This document shows positions 1 through 8,114 of a DNA stretch of 64,000 nt, piece after piece. Position 1 is the first letter of the stretch. Each line of letters starts with the position of its first letter. A program made the translations under genes and the position numbers. Under the pieces are notes generated by a model. The model was given only the letters and a program-made list of their open reading frames with translations, did no database searches and was not told the DNA's origin. Source of the DNA: UBA6144 sp964399165 (lineage in GTDB: Bacteria > Bdellovibrionota > Bacteriovoracia > Bacteriovoracales > Bacteriovoracaceae); NCBI GenBank assembly GCA_964399165.1, contig CAYNPO010000017.1:1-64000 (forward strand), read 5' to 3'.

Positions 1-28
1 TAATTATAGGGCGTAAAGGAAGTTTTGA

Positions 29-259
29 GCGCTCCAGTTATCGGGGCCAGGGTCAAGTGAGAATGGTCGCCTTGATCTCACACCCTCATTAATCATGAAG
101 CTTCTAAATGCTTACGGGTATGAGTGGGATTATTTCCAAAAGCTCGTAAAAGGGGAAATAGACTTACCTGAAAACGAATTCGATGAGTGTGTCCAGATCC
201 TGAAAAGGATGAAACCTGAAAAGCTGAAGATTGTGAAAAACATTCTTCTTAGTTTTTAA
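29..259 (+). pseudogene. 3' remnant of an XRE-type regulator
   Basis: The open frame from 29 to the TAA at 257-259 encodes a C-terminal half that matches the full-length regulator at 11279-11629: both share an ENGR(V/L)DL(S/T)P segment, then LN(G/A)YGY, and both end in (K/T)NILLSF/KTILSSF-type tails. An in-frame TGA at 26-28 and the window edge remove the N-terminal helix-turn-helix, so only the recognition-helix end and tail survive in this frame. An ATG at 95 could express a 54-residue tail peptide. The family role (DNA-binding control of a mobile island) is inferred from the paralogue. A frame change just upstream of position 55 is possible; I could not reconstruct it. Confidence 0.6.
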
Positions 260-273
260 CAAAGGAGAATGTA

Positions 274-441
274 ATGAAAGCTATTATTGAATTAGGTGTC
301 TCAATACTTCTTCTCGCCATAGTGACGAAAAACTTGCCTTCTATCCTGAAAAAAACACGCCACGGGCAGTATGTCATTTTAAAGGAGGTATCCTCGTCGA
401 AATGGGGAAGACCCTGGATTCCCGAAAGGATACATAAATAA
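274..441 (+). CDS. Small single-span membrane protein (55 aa)
   Basis: A 55-residue reading frame starts 14 bases after the XRE remnant and has a good ribosome binding site (AAAGGAG at 261-267, 6 bases before ATG 274). Residues 4-17 form one hydrophobic segment (IIELGVSILLLAIV) followed by a basic, Trp/Pro-containing tail. Product unknown. The spacing from the upstream frame suggests one transcript with the XRE remnant. The strong Shine-Dalgarno and membrane segment support real translation, but there is no family assignment. Confidence 0.5.
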   Translation: MKAIIELGVSILLLAIVTKNLPSILKKTRHGQYVILKEVSSSKWGRPWIPERIHK

Positions 442-468
442 ATTGACGTCCGTGCATTTTCCGTATCT

Positions 469-510
469 AATTAGGGCATGAAAATTCATGATCCATTTCA
501 TGCCCTAATT
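469..510. promoter_or_regulatory. 15-bp perfect inverted repeat over a start codon
   Basis: Bases 469-483 and 496-510 are exact reverse complements (15 bp arms, 12-base loop). The ATG of the downstream frame (478-480) sits inside the left arm. As RNA the stem would hide the start codon; as DNA it is a candidate operator. No U-run follows, so it does not look like a rho-independent terminator. Confidence 0.6.
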
Positions 511-735
511 CTGTTTGATCAAAAGAAGCTGATTCCGCGGAAAACAATTTTAAGAACTTCGTCAGGTTCAACTTTTAAATTCATCAGAGTAGATACACAA
601 CTAAACTGGCCGCGAGTTATTGTAGAGGACAGCTCTCGTGTAGAGATGGTTTTACAATCAAAAGATGTTCAATCATTCCAATTTGAAACTGAGGAACCAC
701 TAATATCCATCGAAGACTTTCAGGAGATTCCTTAG
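478..735 (+). CDS. Hypothetical 85-aa protein
   Basis: Soluble, mixed-charge 85-residue product with no signal peptide, membrane segment or motif I recognise. It begins MKIHDPFHALILFDQ and ends SIEDFQEIP. There is no Shine-Dalgarno before ATG 478, and the start lies within a 15-bp stem (469-510), so translation may be regulated or the annotated start may be wrong. It converges on the multicopper oxidase, whose stop lies 12 bases beyond its own. Function unknown. Confidence 0.4.
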   Translation: MKIHDPFHALILFDQKKLIPRKTILRTSSGSTFKFIRVDTQLNWPRVIVEDSSRVEMVLQSKDVQSFQFETEEPLISIEDFQEIP

Positions 736-747
736 TTTTCTAAATTC

Positions 748-3015
748 TTAGAACTGGTACTGCAAACCTACGCCAGCGCTGTCTTCGGTAAACATTAGAC
801 CTGCAGACCAGGTCCACTGTTTTTGATACATTAATGAAACTTCAAATTCCGATGGTTGCTTCTGTCTAAAAGTAAATTCAGCATCAGTGTAAATGTATTT
901 GGTCCACTGGAAACGCTTCTCAAGATTCAGTCTTAATCTGCCTTTCTGATCTATAATCGTGTGAGTTTCAACTAGCATTGGTAATAAATATCCAAAGCCG
1001 GCTACAGCAGCACTTTCACCCTCAACCATAGTTCCACCCGCGATTAGGTGTGTATATCTGTTAAACCAGCGCTTATAGAAAAGATCTCCCTCTGTCTGCC
1101 ATTCAAAATCATTTCTTGTCTCTAATCTTAATTCGAGTTCATCCCAGGTTTTTAGAAGATAAAACTCACCCTGGAGATGGTTGGTAGCAGCTTCAAGCAT
1201 ACCTCTGTAATACATATGATCGTGAAGATGAGGATCTTGCTTTCTGTATTCCTGGATATCAGGCCTTGGAGTGAATGATGAATAAGACACCACTCGCGCC
1301 ATACCTGTCTTCATGTGATAAAGGTTGTGGCAGTGGAGCATCCATTCCCCTGGTTCATCGGCATAAAATTCGATTGTCCGTGTTGTATGTGGTGACATAT
1401 CGACAGTGTGCTTGAGAGGAGATTTTTCGCCGTATTTGTTCAGCACTCTGAAAAAATGTCCATGCAAGTGCATCGGGTGATGCATCATCGTATTATTTAC
1501 AAATGTGAATCTGACGATATCACCCTTGTTGATTTTCAAAGTCCTATCCTGATGAATAGCTTTGCCGTTGATGAGCCATATATATCGTTCCATATCCCCA
1601 TCAAGATTAAGTGTGACGTCGTAGCGGGGCTTTTCCTTTGGAAAATCAGTTCTCGAGGCAGCTTCAAGATCGTTTACGGTGAGAAGCTCAACAGGTGAAG
1701 AAGTATTCGGTTCATTATCGTGAGAAAGGGTAGGAGTTATATTGTGCCCCTCGTGTCCTTTTTCTAGGGTTGTTCCATGATCCATCTTTGTGTGATCCAT
1801 CTTTGTGTGATCCATCTTTGTGTGATCCATCTTTGTGTGATCCATCTTCGAGTGATCCATCTTCGAGTGATCCATCTTCGAGTGATCCATCTTTGAGTGA
1901 TCCATCTTAGAATGATCCATCATAGAATCAGCTGGCTTTGGATGGTTCATTTTAGAGTGGTCCATTGAACCATGATCCATTGATCCGTGGTCCATAGAGC
2001 CGTGATCCATGAGGGCATACATATCTGGGAAAGGTTTCACAGGAGCCGACACCTTTTCTCCCATGCCAATCCATGCACTCGCACTTCCCGTTCCATCTTG
2101 AGCTGAAGCTTTGAACTCGTAATTCTTGTGTTCTGGTACCTCAAAGAGAATGTCATAAGTTTCTGCCATCCCGATGAGGATTTCTTTAGCTTCCTTTGTT
2201 TTGATATCAACTCCGTCAGCAGAGATGACTTTCATCGGAAGGTTTCCGAGATTCAGGTAGAAATATGATGAAGCTGCTGCATTAATCACACGGATTCTTA
2301 CCTTTTCACCCGGATGAGCAACTAAGGCTTGTTGATCCTTTTTACCATTCATCAAGAAAGCATCATATCCTACGTCAGATAAATCCATGCCTCCCATTCG
2401 CGTCCATTCATTGTACAAATAATTTTTTAACGAACCTTTCTTCATGGCATCGGCCCAGGACCTCATGGTGCCTTTTTTGAAAGTGTAATAATCTCCATCT
2501 TTACGGAGGTTCGCTAAGACTTGGTTGGGGTTTTCGTCAATCCAGTCACTCAATACGAGAACGAGATCCTTGTCATATTTAATCTTTTTTTCCTTCGGAT
2601 GAATGATGAATGCTCCGTAAATTCCTTTTTGTTCCTGAACTCCGGTATGAGAGTGATACCAATATGTACCGCTTTGGCGTAGAGGGAACTCAAAGGTAAA
2701 AGATTTTCCAGAATAAATGGGTGGAGTATTTACGTAGGCAACACCATCCATATATGGATCGAGAAGTAGGCCATGCCAGTGAATTGAAATTTGTTCTCCA
2801 GGGACATTGTTAATGACCCTGATTCTGGCGATATCGCCTTCAGTAAATTCAAGAACAGGTGCAGGTATCTGTTTATTAAGCAGTAAAGCGAAATCGACTT
2901 TCTTCTTACCTGAGACATTGATTGATTCTCTAGTGGCAACCAGCTCGTACTCGACAACTTTTGCCATCGAAAGAAGAGGAAAAATGAGGAAGAGGGCAAG
3001 AATAAAGTTTTTCAT
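748..3015 (-). CDS. copA: Multicopper oxidase with Met/His repeat and C-terminal barrel-like domain
   Basis: Secreted copper-resistance oxidase of the PcoA/CopA type, expected to oxidise Cu(I) outside the cytoplasm. Residues 1-18 are a signal peptide. Copper ligand motifs are all present: HWHG (79-82), HSH (121-123), HPMHLHGH (513-520) and HCHNLYH with a following Met (561-572). Residues 336-415 are a run of MDH(S/T/G)K-type pentapeptides that should bind copper. Residues about 590-755 are unusual for CopA: they contain alternating amphipathic strands and end in LQYQF, as outer-membrane barrels of the CopB kind do. It lies 16 bases behind cueR on the same strand, so it should be induced by Cu(I). 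At 755 residues it is longer than usual PcoA-like proteins (about 600). The name refers to the oxidase, not the ATPase at 3786. Confidence 0.9.
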   Translation of the reverse strand: MKNFILALFLIFPLLSMAKVVEYELVATRESINVSGKKKVDFALLLNKQIPAPVLEFTEGDIARIRVINNVPGEQISIHWHGLLLDPYMDGVAYVNTPPIYSGKSFTFEFPLRQSGTYWYHSHTGVQEQKGIYGAFIIHPKEKKIKYDKDLVLVLSDWIDENPNQVLANLRKDGDYYTFKKGTMRSWADAMKKGSLKNYLYNEWTRMGGMDLSDVGYDAFLMNGKKDQQALVAHPGEKVRIRVINAAASSYFYLNLGNLPMKVISADGVDIKTKEAKEILIGMAETYDILFEVPEHKNYEFKASAQDGTGSASAWIGMGEKVSAPVKPFPDMYALMDHGSMDHGSMDHGSMDHSKMNHPKPADSMMDHSKMDHSKMDHSKMDHSKMDHSKMDHTKMDHTKMDHTKMDHTKMDHGTTLEKGHEGHNITPTLSHDNEPNTSSPVELLTVNDLEAASRTDFPKEKPRYDVTLNLDGDMERYIWLINGKAIHQDRTLKINKGDIVRFTFVNNTMMHHPMHLHGHFFRVLNKYGEKSPLKHTVDMSPHTTRTIEFYADEPGEWMLHCHNLYHMKTGMARVVSYSSFTPRPDIQEYRKQDPHLHDHMYYRGMLEAATNHLQGEFYLLKTWDELELRLETRNDFEWQTEGDLFYKRWFNRYTHLIAGGTMVEGESAAVAGFGYLLPMLVETHTIIDQKGRLRLNLEKRFQWTKYIYTDAEFTFRQKQPSEFEVSLMYQKQWTWSAGLMFTEDSAGVGLQYQF
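1771..2010 (-). repeat. 15-bp coding tandem repeat (MDHSK units)
   Basis: Sixteen 15-bp units inside the multicopper oxidase encode MDHGS, MDHSK, MDHTK and close variants, interrupted once by NHPKPADSM. Neighbouring units are identical or nearly so at DNA level, so the array is recent and likely variable in copy number. The product is a flexible Met/His/Asp-rich copper-binding segment between the second and third cupredoxin domains. Confidence 0.85.
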
Positions 3016-3031
3016 ATATTCCTATGACGGT

Positions 3032-3436
3032 TTAGTGCCGCTTTTTGTGACATTCCAATTCCTGAAGAATTGGACAATCTGGTCTGGCATCTCCGTGGCA
3101 GTGCTTTATGAGGATTTCAAGCGTGGAAAGCATCGCTTGAATCTCACTAAGCTTTTTTTCAAGCTCCGACTTATGTTTCTGGGCAAGAGTCTTTACCTGA
3201 CTATTCGATCTGTTTTGATTCTTCCATAAGCTTAGAAGCTGTTTGGTATCCTTCATAGAGAAGCCCAGTTCTCTCGCTCTCTTCACAAATCTCAAAACAT
3301 GAACGTCTTTCTCAGAATACTGTCTGTACCCAGCGAAAGTTCTTCCGGCCTTTGGGATAATGCCCTGTTCTTCGTAACGCCGGATCATCTTTGCATTTAC
3401 CTGGCTTAATCTAGCCGCTTCTCCAATATTCATCAT
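3032..3436 (-). CDS. cueR: CueR-type MerR-family Cu(I) regulator
   Basis: 134-residue MerR-family activator. The N-terminal winged helix reads MNIGEAARLSQVNAKMIRRYEEQGI; a long dimerisation helix follows, and the metal loop is CHGDARPDC, a C-X7-C spacing as in CueR sensors of monovalent copper, silver or gold. It is the first gene of a leftward unit with the multicopper oxidase and is divergent from copZ-copA. Two dyads with 19-bp-spaced promoters lie in the 120-bp intergenic region, one facing each way, so it should activate itself and both copper arms. Two adjacent ATG codons exist; the first is used here. Confidence 0.9.
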   Translation of the reverse strand: MMNIGEAARLSQVNAKMIRRYEEQGIIPKAGRTFAGYRQYSEKDVHVLRFVKRARELGFSMKDTKQLLSLWKNQNRSNSQVKTLAQKHKSELEKKLSEIQAMLSTLEILIKHCHGDARPDCPILQELECHKKRH

Positions 3437-3453
3437 TACCCCCTGCTTCCCTT

Positions 3454-3484
3454 ATCTTAAACCTTCCCACAGTGGGAAGGTCAA
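3454..3484 (-). promoter_or_regulatory. CueR-type promoter for cueR and the oxidase
   Basis: On the minus strand TTGACC (3484-3479) and TAAGAT (3459-3454) are separated by 19 bases, the over-long spacer typical of MerR-family promoters. The spacer holds the dyad ACCTTCCC..GGGAAGGT (3461-3481), matching known CueR/copA operators. Confidence 0.85.
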
Positions 3485-3498
3485 GGGGTAAAGGGGGG

Positions 3499-3529
3499 TT
3501 GACCTTCCCCCAAAGGGAAGGTGCACACT
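3499..3529 (+). promoter_or_regulatory. CueR-type promoter for copZ-copA
   Basis: TTGACC at 3499-3504, then a 19-base spacer containing the dyad ACCTTCCC-N5-GGGAAGGT, then CACACT at 3524-3529 as a weak -10. Same architecture as the leftward promoter; the poor -10 fits activation by promoter untwisting. Confidence 0.8.
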
Positions 3530-3556
3530 AGGGTTAACGCTACAAAGGAGGCGATT

Positions 3557-3763
3557 ATGTACAAGTTTGAAATAGAAAAAATGGGTTGTATGAGCTGCGT
3601 TCACCACATTGAAGATGAGCTCAAGGAATTGGACAAAGCGGTAGTCCTTAGACCGGATCTTAAAGGTCGGACTCTGGAGGTGAGATCTCTTTCTTCACGC
3701 GACGAAGTGAAGAAAGTTATCGAAGACGCCGGGTATCAGGTGAAAGATCTAAACCAGAGGTAG
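3557..3763 (+). CDS. copZ: CopZ-like heavy-metal-associated (HMA) copper chaperone
   Basis: 68-residue cytoplasmic HMA-fold protein. The metal site is MGCMSC near residue 8 (GMxCxxC type, with Gly-Met order changed to MGCMSC), followed by HHIEDEL and an IEDAGYQV end, the usual beta-alpha-beta-beta-alpha-beta ferredoxin-like order. ATG 3557 is chosen over an upstream in-frame codon because AAAGGAGG lies at 3544-3551. It sits 22 bases before the CopA ATPase and under the CueR-type promoter, so it should carry Cu(I) to that pump. Confidence 0.85.
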   Translation: MYKFEIEKMGCMSCVHHIEDELKELDKAVVLRPDLKGRTLEVRSLSSRDEVKKVIEDAGYQVKDLNQR

Positions 3764-3785
3764 AATTGTTACAAAGGGGCCACGT

Positions 3786-5990
3786 ATGAATCATCAACAT
3801 CACCACGATCATGGACAATGTAGTCACCATGATCATCATGGGCATCATCATAAGCACGCTGATAAGCCTGTCGCTAATTCTGCAAATATTACTGCGGATA
3901 CAACCTTCACGTGTCCTATGCATCCCGAGATCAGACAAAAGGGTCCCGGACATTGTCCGATCTGCGGAATGTCTCTTGAGCCTCTGGTAAATACAGGTGA
4001 TGTTGATACGACAGAACTAAGAGACATGACGAAAAGATTCTGGTTTGCCACAGCATTTTCATTACCTCTTTTCATAGGTGAGATGGGCGCCCATCTCTTT
4101 GGAACTCAGGGAATTCCGGCCATGATTCAGTTCGCCCTGGCTGTTCCTGTGTGTCTCTGGTCGGCGTGGCCTTTTTATGAAAGAGCTATTGCTTCTATTA
4201 AGAACCGAAACCTGAATATGTTCACGTTAATCGGGCTGGGAGTGAGCGTTTCATTTCTCTACAGCGTATTTGCGACTTTTATTCCGCAAGCTTTCCCTGA
4301 AGCATTTAGAGATCACCACGGAAACGTAGCCGTTTATTTTGAAGCTTCAGCTGTGATCGTTGCTCTCATCCTTCTAGGTCAGGTCTTGGAACTTCGAGCA
4401 CGAAGTCAGACTGGAACAGCAATTAAAAAGCTTCTTGGTCTTTCCGCAAAGACTGCTCACCGGATATCACCAGAGGGAAAGGAAGAAGAAGTAAGCCTTG
4501 ATGTCGTTGTCGTCGGTGATATTCTCAAGGTTCGTCCTGGTGAAAAAATTCCTGTTGATGGTGTTGTTATTCAAGGCCGAAGTTCAGTTGATGAGTCGAT
4601 GATCTCCGGGGAGCCTATTCCCGTCGAAAAGCAGGAAGGATCTAAAGTCGTCGGGGCTACAATCAACGGAACCGGTTCACTTACAATGAAGGCGGAAAAA
4701 GTTGGCTCCGAGACTCTTCTTTCAAGAATCGTGACAATGGTCTCAGAAGCGCAAAGAAGTAGAGCACCCATACAGAAACTCGCAGACAAGATTGCAGGAA
4801 TTTTTGTTCCTATTGTTATCCTCATCTCAATTGCAACTTTTATCGTATGGTCTATCTGGGGAGCTGATCCGAAGATGGCCCACGCAATCGTCAATGCGAT
4901 CGGCGTTCTTATCATCGCCTGTCCTTGTGCTCTTGGATTAGCTACTCCGATGTCCATCATGGTGGCCACAGGTCGCGGTGCTGGTATGGGAATTTTATTT
5001 AAGGATGCAGAAGCCATCGAGGTCATGCGCAAAATCAATCTACTGGTGGTTGATAAGACCGGAACAATTACTGAAGGAAAACCGAGGGTCGTTTCAATCG
5101 TTGAAGCGCCAGGATTTGCCCAAGAAGATGTGATCAGGAATGCCGCTTCTCTTGAAGTTCATAGTGAACATCCGCTCGCACTCGCAATTGTTCAGAAATC
5201 TAAAGAAATGAATATGAGTGCTGAAACAGTGGATGACTTCAATTCCGTTACAGGAAAAGGAGTCAAAGGAAAGGTTCATGGACGTTCTGCCTATCTTGGT
5301 AATCAGGCGCTTATGGATGATGAGAAAATTGAATTCGGAACTCTTAAGGACAAAGCGAATGAACTCCGTGGAGAGGGGCAAACAGTCATGTTTGTAGGTA
5401 TAGAAGGCAAACCACTTGGTCTCATCGGAGTTACTGACCCAATTAAGCAAACTTCTCAGGAAGCAATAGAACAGCTTCATCGGACAGGTTTGAAGATCGT
5501 CATGCTTACCGGAGATAATGCTAAAACGGCTAACTTTGTTGCTAAGAAAATAGGCATCGATGAAGTTGTTGCCGATGTTCTTCCCGATCAGAAAATGGCC
5601 GCTGTCGATAAATATCAAAAAGAGGGACTTATCGTCGGCATGGCCGGAGACGGTATCAATGATGCTCCTGCATTGGCAAAAGCTCACGTGGGAATCGCAA
5701 TGGGGTCTGGAACAGATGTTGCGATGGAGAGTGCTGGAGTGACACTTGTGAAGGGTGATCTTCTAGGAATTGCAAGAGCAAGGGAACTGAGTGCTATTAC
5801 GTTGAAGAACATTAAGCAGAATCTCTTCTTCGCATTTTTCTATAACGTCGCAGGGATACCGATTGCAGCTGGTGTATTCTATCACTACGGACTTCTTCTT
5901 AACCCAATGGTCGCAGCACTTGCCATGAGTCTGAGTTCTGTATCAGTTATTGCGAATTCTCTCCGACTTCGATCATCCAAATTATCATAG
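3786..5990 (+). CDS. copA: CopA-type copper-exporting P1B ATPase
   Basis: 734-residue heavy-metal P-type ATPase that exports Cu(I) across the inner membrane. Residues 2-24 are very His-rich; residues about 43-66 form a heavy-metal-binding domain (CPMHPEI..CPICGM) instead of an N-terminal HMA domain. Eight predicted membrane helices follow, with CPC at 379-381, the phosphorylation motif DKTGT at 423-427, HSEHPLA in the nucleotide domain, TGDN and GDGIND at about 621-626. Upstream copZ supplies the missing chaperone-like HMA domain. The CPC motif and CueR promoter point to copper or silver. All catalytic motifs are intact. Confidence 0.93.
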   Translation: MNHQHHHDHGQCSHHDHHGHHHKHADKPVANSANITADTTFTCPMHPEIRQKGPGHCPICGMSLEPLVNTGDVDTTELRDMTKRFWFATAFSLPLFIGEMGAHLFGTQGIPAMIQFALAVPVCLWSAWPFYERAIASIKNRNLNMFTLIGLGVSVSFLYSVFATFIPQAFPEAFRDHHGNVAVYFEASAVIVALILLGQVLELRARSQTGTAIKKLLGLSAKTAHRISPEGKEEEVSLDVVVVGDILKVRPGEKIPVDGVVIQGRSSVDESMISGEPIPVEKQEGSKVVGATINGTGSLTMKAEKVGSETLLSRIVTMVSEAQRSRAPIQKLADKIAGIFVPIVILISIATFIVWSIWGADPKMAHAIVNAIGVLIIACPCALGLATPMSIMVATGRGAGMGILFKDAEAIEVMRKINLLVVDKTGTITEGKPRVVSIVEAPGFAQEDVIRNAASLEVHSEHPLALAIVQKSKEMNMSAETVDDFNSVTGKGVKGKVHGRSAYLGNQALMDDEKIEFGTLKDKANELRGEGQTVMFVGIEGKPLGLIGVTDPIKQTSQEAIEQLHRTGLKIVMLTGDNAKTANFVAKKIGIDEVVADVLPDQKMAAVDKYQKEGLIVGMAGDGINDAPALAKAHVGIAMGSGTDVAMESAGVTLVKGDLLGIARARELSAITLKNIKQNLFFAFFYNVAGIPIAAGVFYHYGLLLNPMVAALAMSLSSVSVIANSLRLRSSKLS

Positions 5991-6119
5991 TAATGGGCCC
6001 TGGAAACGGGGCTCAATACATCTGAATAAAATCTGAAATTCGTTTTGTTGGCGCGTCTCTCTGTCGCCCTTAAGTTCTCTCGAACATATCATTTAAGCAC
6101 CTTTCAGCAGGAGCTTTCT

Positions 6120-6721
6120 ATGCATGAGAACTTAAGCCATCGCGACCCTACAATGGACACTGATTATCGACCAACAAGGTATGGGTCCACTGACAGCGAT
6201 CGTCTGAGAGAAGATGCGGACGTTCAACACGAAACTAAACCGTCACATACTTGGCACCATCATAAATCACCATACAGAAATCTCGTTTGGATGGGAATCC
6301 TACATGTCCCTGTTATGTATTTCATCATGTTCTCTATGGTCGACACTGCAGGAGACGTGTTTCAGAATCTCAATACTCTCTACATGGCCCTCATGATGGT
6401 TGCACCAATGGTCGCGCTCATGCCCATCATGATGAAAGAAATGTACCCNNNNNNNNNNTGGACCCTGATAAGAAAAAGAATAGGCTCGTCATCATCGGAG
6501 CCATGTTAGTTTTAATAGCAGCTTTCTCCGCAATACGCTTTCAATCCGCGATAGGTGATACGCAATTTGTTCGTTCGATGATTCCTCACCATTCAGGTGC
6601 CATCCTGATGTGTGAAAAGGCCAAGATCAGTGATCCTGAATTGAAGTCTCTCTGTGATGAGATATCGAAAGGGCAAAGACAAGAAATTCAACAGATGGAA
6701 AATATTCTCAATCGTTTATAA
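6120..6721 (+). CDS. DUF305 membrane protein interrupted by an assembly gap
   Basis: The start ATG 6120 has CAGGAG at 6107-6112. The N-terminal part is hydrophilic and His-containing, then two membrane helices (MGILHVPVMYFIMFSM and a Met-rich LYMALMMVAPMVALM) lead into the N run. After the gap a third helix and a DUF305 domain (VRSMIPHHSGAILMCEKA..QRQEIQQME) continue to the stop at 6721, but in another frame. This is the order of a normal DUF305 membrane protein, so I read it as one gene whose gap length is wrong by a non-multiple of three. DUF305 proteins are common in copper and silver resistance clusters; the exact role is unknown. Confidence 0.75.
6449..6458. other. Assembly gap (10 N)
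   Basis: Ten N bases join two contigs inside the DUF305 gene. The reading frame changes across it (frame of 6120 before, frame ending at 6721 after), so the true gap length is unlikely to be exactly ten. Confidence 0.99.
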
Positions 6722-6733
6722 CCAGGAGGCCTA

Positions 6734-7237
6734 ATGATTTCAAAAGCTATAGCACTATTTATGTTGTGCCTTTCACTCACTTCTTTCGCTTCTACAGCTG
6801 AAAAAGGTAAAAATTTCGAAGCCCACTTCCTCGACAAGATGATCATGCACCATCAAGACGGTGTGAAAATGGCCGAACTTGGTGCTGCCAAAGCAACAAA
6901 TCCAGAAGTTAAAAAGATGAGCGAGAAAATGGTATCAGATCAGAAAAAAGAAATCGCACAAATGGAAGAATGGAGGTCTGATCTTTATAAAAACGTACCC
7001 AAGACTAAAGACATGCCTCCTAAAATGGAAATGTCTTCACTCCAAAGCGCATCTGGGAAAGAGTTTGATAAGAAGTATCTGGACATGATGTCGAAACATC
7101 ATGAATCCGGCATTGACATGTTCGAAGAAGCCGAGAGTAAAGCGACTAATGATCAAATTAAAAAGTTCGCAATGAAGGGCTCCCAGAACCAGGAGCGGGA
7201 AAAAGAACACATGGAACACATGAAGACTTCGATGTAA
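6734..7237 (+). CDS. Secreted two-repeat DUF305 protein
   Basis: 167 residues with a signal peptide (about 1-20, ending SFAS-TA). Two DUF305-like helical repeats follow, each with the core signature: DKMIMHHQDGVKMAELG near residue 32 and LDMMSKHHESGIDMFEEA near residue 118. The paired His residues and many Met residues suggest periplasmic copper or silver binding. AGGAGG precedes ATG 6734 and the gene lies 12 bases after the membrane DUF305 gene, so they are probably co-transcribed. A strong terminator follows at 7238. Confidence 0.8.
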   Translation: MISKAIALFMLCLSLTSFASTAEKGKNFEAHFLDKMIMHHQDGVKMAELGAAKATNPEVKKMSEKMVSDQKKEIAQMEEWRSDLYKNVPKTKDMPPKMEMSSLQSASGKEFDKKYLDMMSKHHESGIDMFEEAESKATNDQIKKFAMKGSQNQEREKEHMEHMKTSM

Positions 7238-7265
7238 AAGAAGGGCCTCAGGGCCCTTCTTTTTT
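7238..7265 (+). terminator. Rho-independent terminator
   Basis: Perfect 10-bp stem 7238-7247/7252-7261 (AAGAAGGGCC), a four-base loop and a run of six T. It closes the copZ-copA-DUF305 transcript. Confidence 0.9.
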
Positions 7266-7270
7266 GGAAA

Positions 7271-7378
7271 TCAGTCGCAACAGCCGGGCTTAAATAGATT
7301 CTTTACCTTACTTCCTAGCCAGCGGATTAAATCGCGGATCTGCTTCATTTTTTTTAAATCCTCGTCACAAATCTTCAT
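7271..7378 (-). CDS. Possible 35-aa peptide ending GCCD
   Basis: A minus-strand frame from ATG 7378 to TGA 7271 encodes a charged, helical 35-residue peptide that starts MKICDEDLKKMKQ and ends FKPGCCD. It fills the intergenic space between the terminator and the next gene. There is no strong ribosome binding site. The Cys at both ends would suit metal binding, but this is speculative and the frame may be chance. Confidence 0.25.
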   Translation of the reverse strand: MKICDEDLKKMKQIRDLIRWLGSKVKNLFKPGCCD

Positions 7379-7425
7379 CTTCAAACGTTACAATCATAAA
7401 ATAATTCATTTGCACAAGGAAGTAT

Positions 7426-8064
7426 ATGTTGAGCGTTTTGGTTGCCCTCTTGAGTACCCTGTTTATTACGAGTGTTTATGCCCACCCAGTGATTTATGAA
7501 GGGGGGAAAGTAATTAGTTCGTTTAACATGGAGTCTTATAGTGACAACCAATTTCTATACTCACTATCACCCCGGTGGGCAGCAGGTGTTAACCACTGGC
7601 GTTTCACCAAGGATGATAAAAATACCGAGTTAGGTCTAGCCCGTCTGAATCACCTTCTTTGGCGTAAAAACGGAGAAGATTCACAGGCGAATCTTTATCT
7701 TCTTTCAGGGATAGGTATGGTCGATTCCGAAATTGAGCGAAGAGACACCCGCGAAGCCTATATGGGTGGATTCGAAGCAGACTGGGAAACCAGGACTCTA
7801 TTTACGGCTCTGAAGTATTACTATTTCACCTCTCCCGCAGTCACGGACCTTTCAATGGCCCAGGCAAGAGTTGGGTTTTCGCCATTTGAGTCCGGGTTTG
7901 AAAATCTTCAATCGTGGTTCATGGTACAGGCAATGGTCATGCCCGAAGTAGAGTCTGAGGTAATCATTACCCCGATGCTCAGGTTTTTTTATAAAAACGT
8001 TCTCTGGGAGATAGGGTCGTCAACCCGTGGAGAATGGATGCTGAATCTTATGGTTCATATGTAA
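7426..8064 (+). CDS. Secreted barrel-like protein of the metal cluster
   Basis: 212 residues with an N-terminal signal peptide (cleavage after VYA, residue 19). The mature part alternates short amphipathic stretches with aromatic girdle residues and ends LNLMVHM, which suggests an outer-membrane or periplasmic beta-structure. No catalytic motif is visible. It is followed 50 bases later by the MerP-like gene on the same strand, so a role in envelope metal handling is inferred from context only. Confidence 0.6.
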   Translation: MLSVLVALLSTLFITSVYAHPVIYEGGKVISSFNMESYSDNQFLYSLSPRWAAGVNHWRFTKDDKNTELGLARLNHLLWRKNGEDSQANLYLLSGIGMVDSEIERRDTREAYMGGFEADWETRTLFTALKYYYFTSPAVTDLSMAQARVGFSPFESGFENLQSWFMVQAMVMPEVESEVIITPMLRFFYKNVLWEIGSSTRGEWMLNLMVHM

Positions 8065-8114
8065 ATGTCACAAAATGACCGGGTCAAACGTTATATAGGT
8101 AGTTGGAGGAAAAT

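Noticed and set aside
1771..2010. Regular repeats considered as a CRISPR array
   Set aside because: There are no unique spacers; the units are contiguous and encode an in-frame protein repeat.
5991..6050. Hairpin after copA as terminator
   Set aside because: The GGGCCC/GGGGCTC pairing is imperfect and no T-run follows; the transcript probably reads on into the DUF305 genes.
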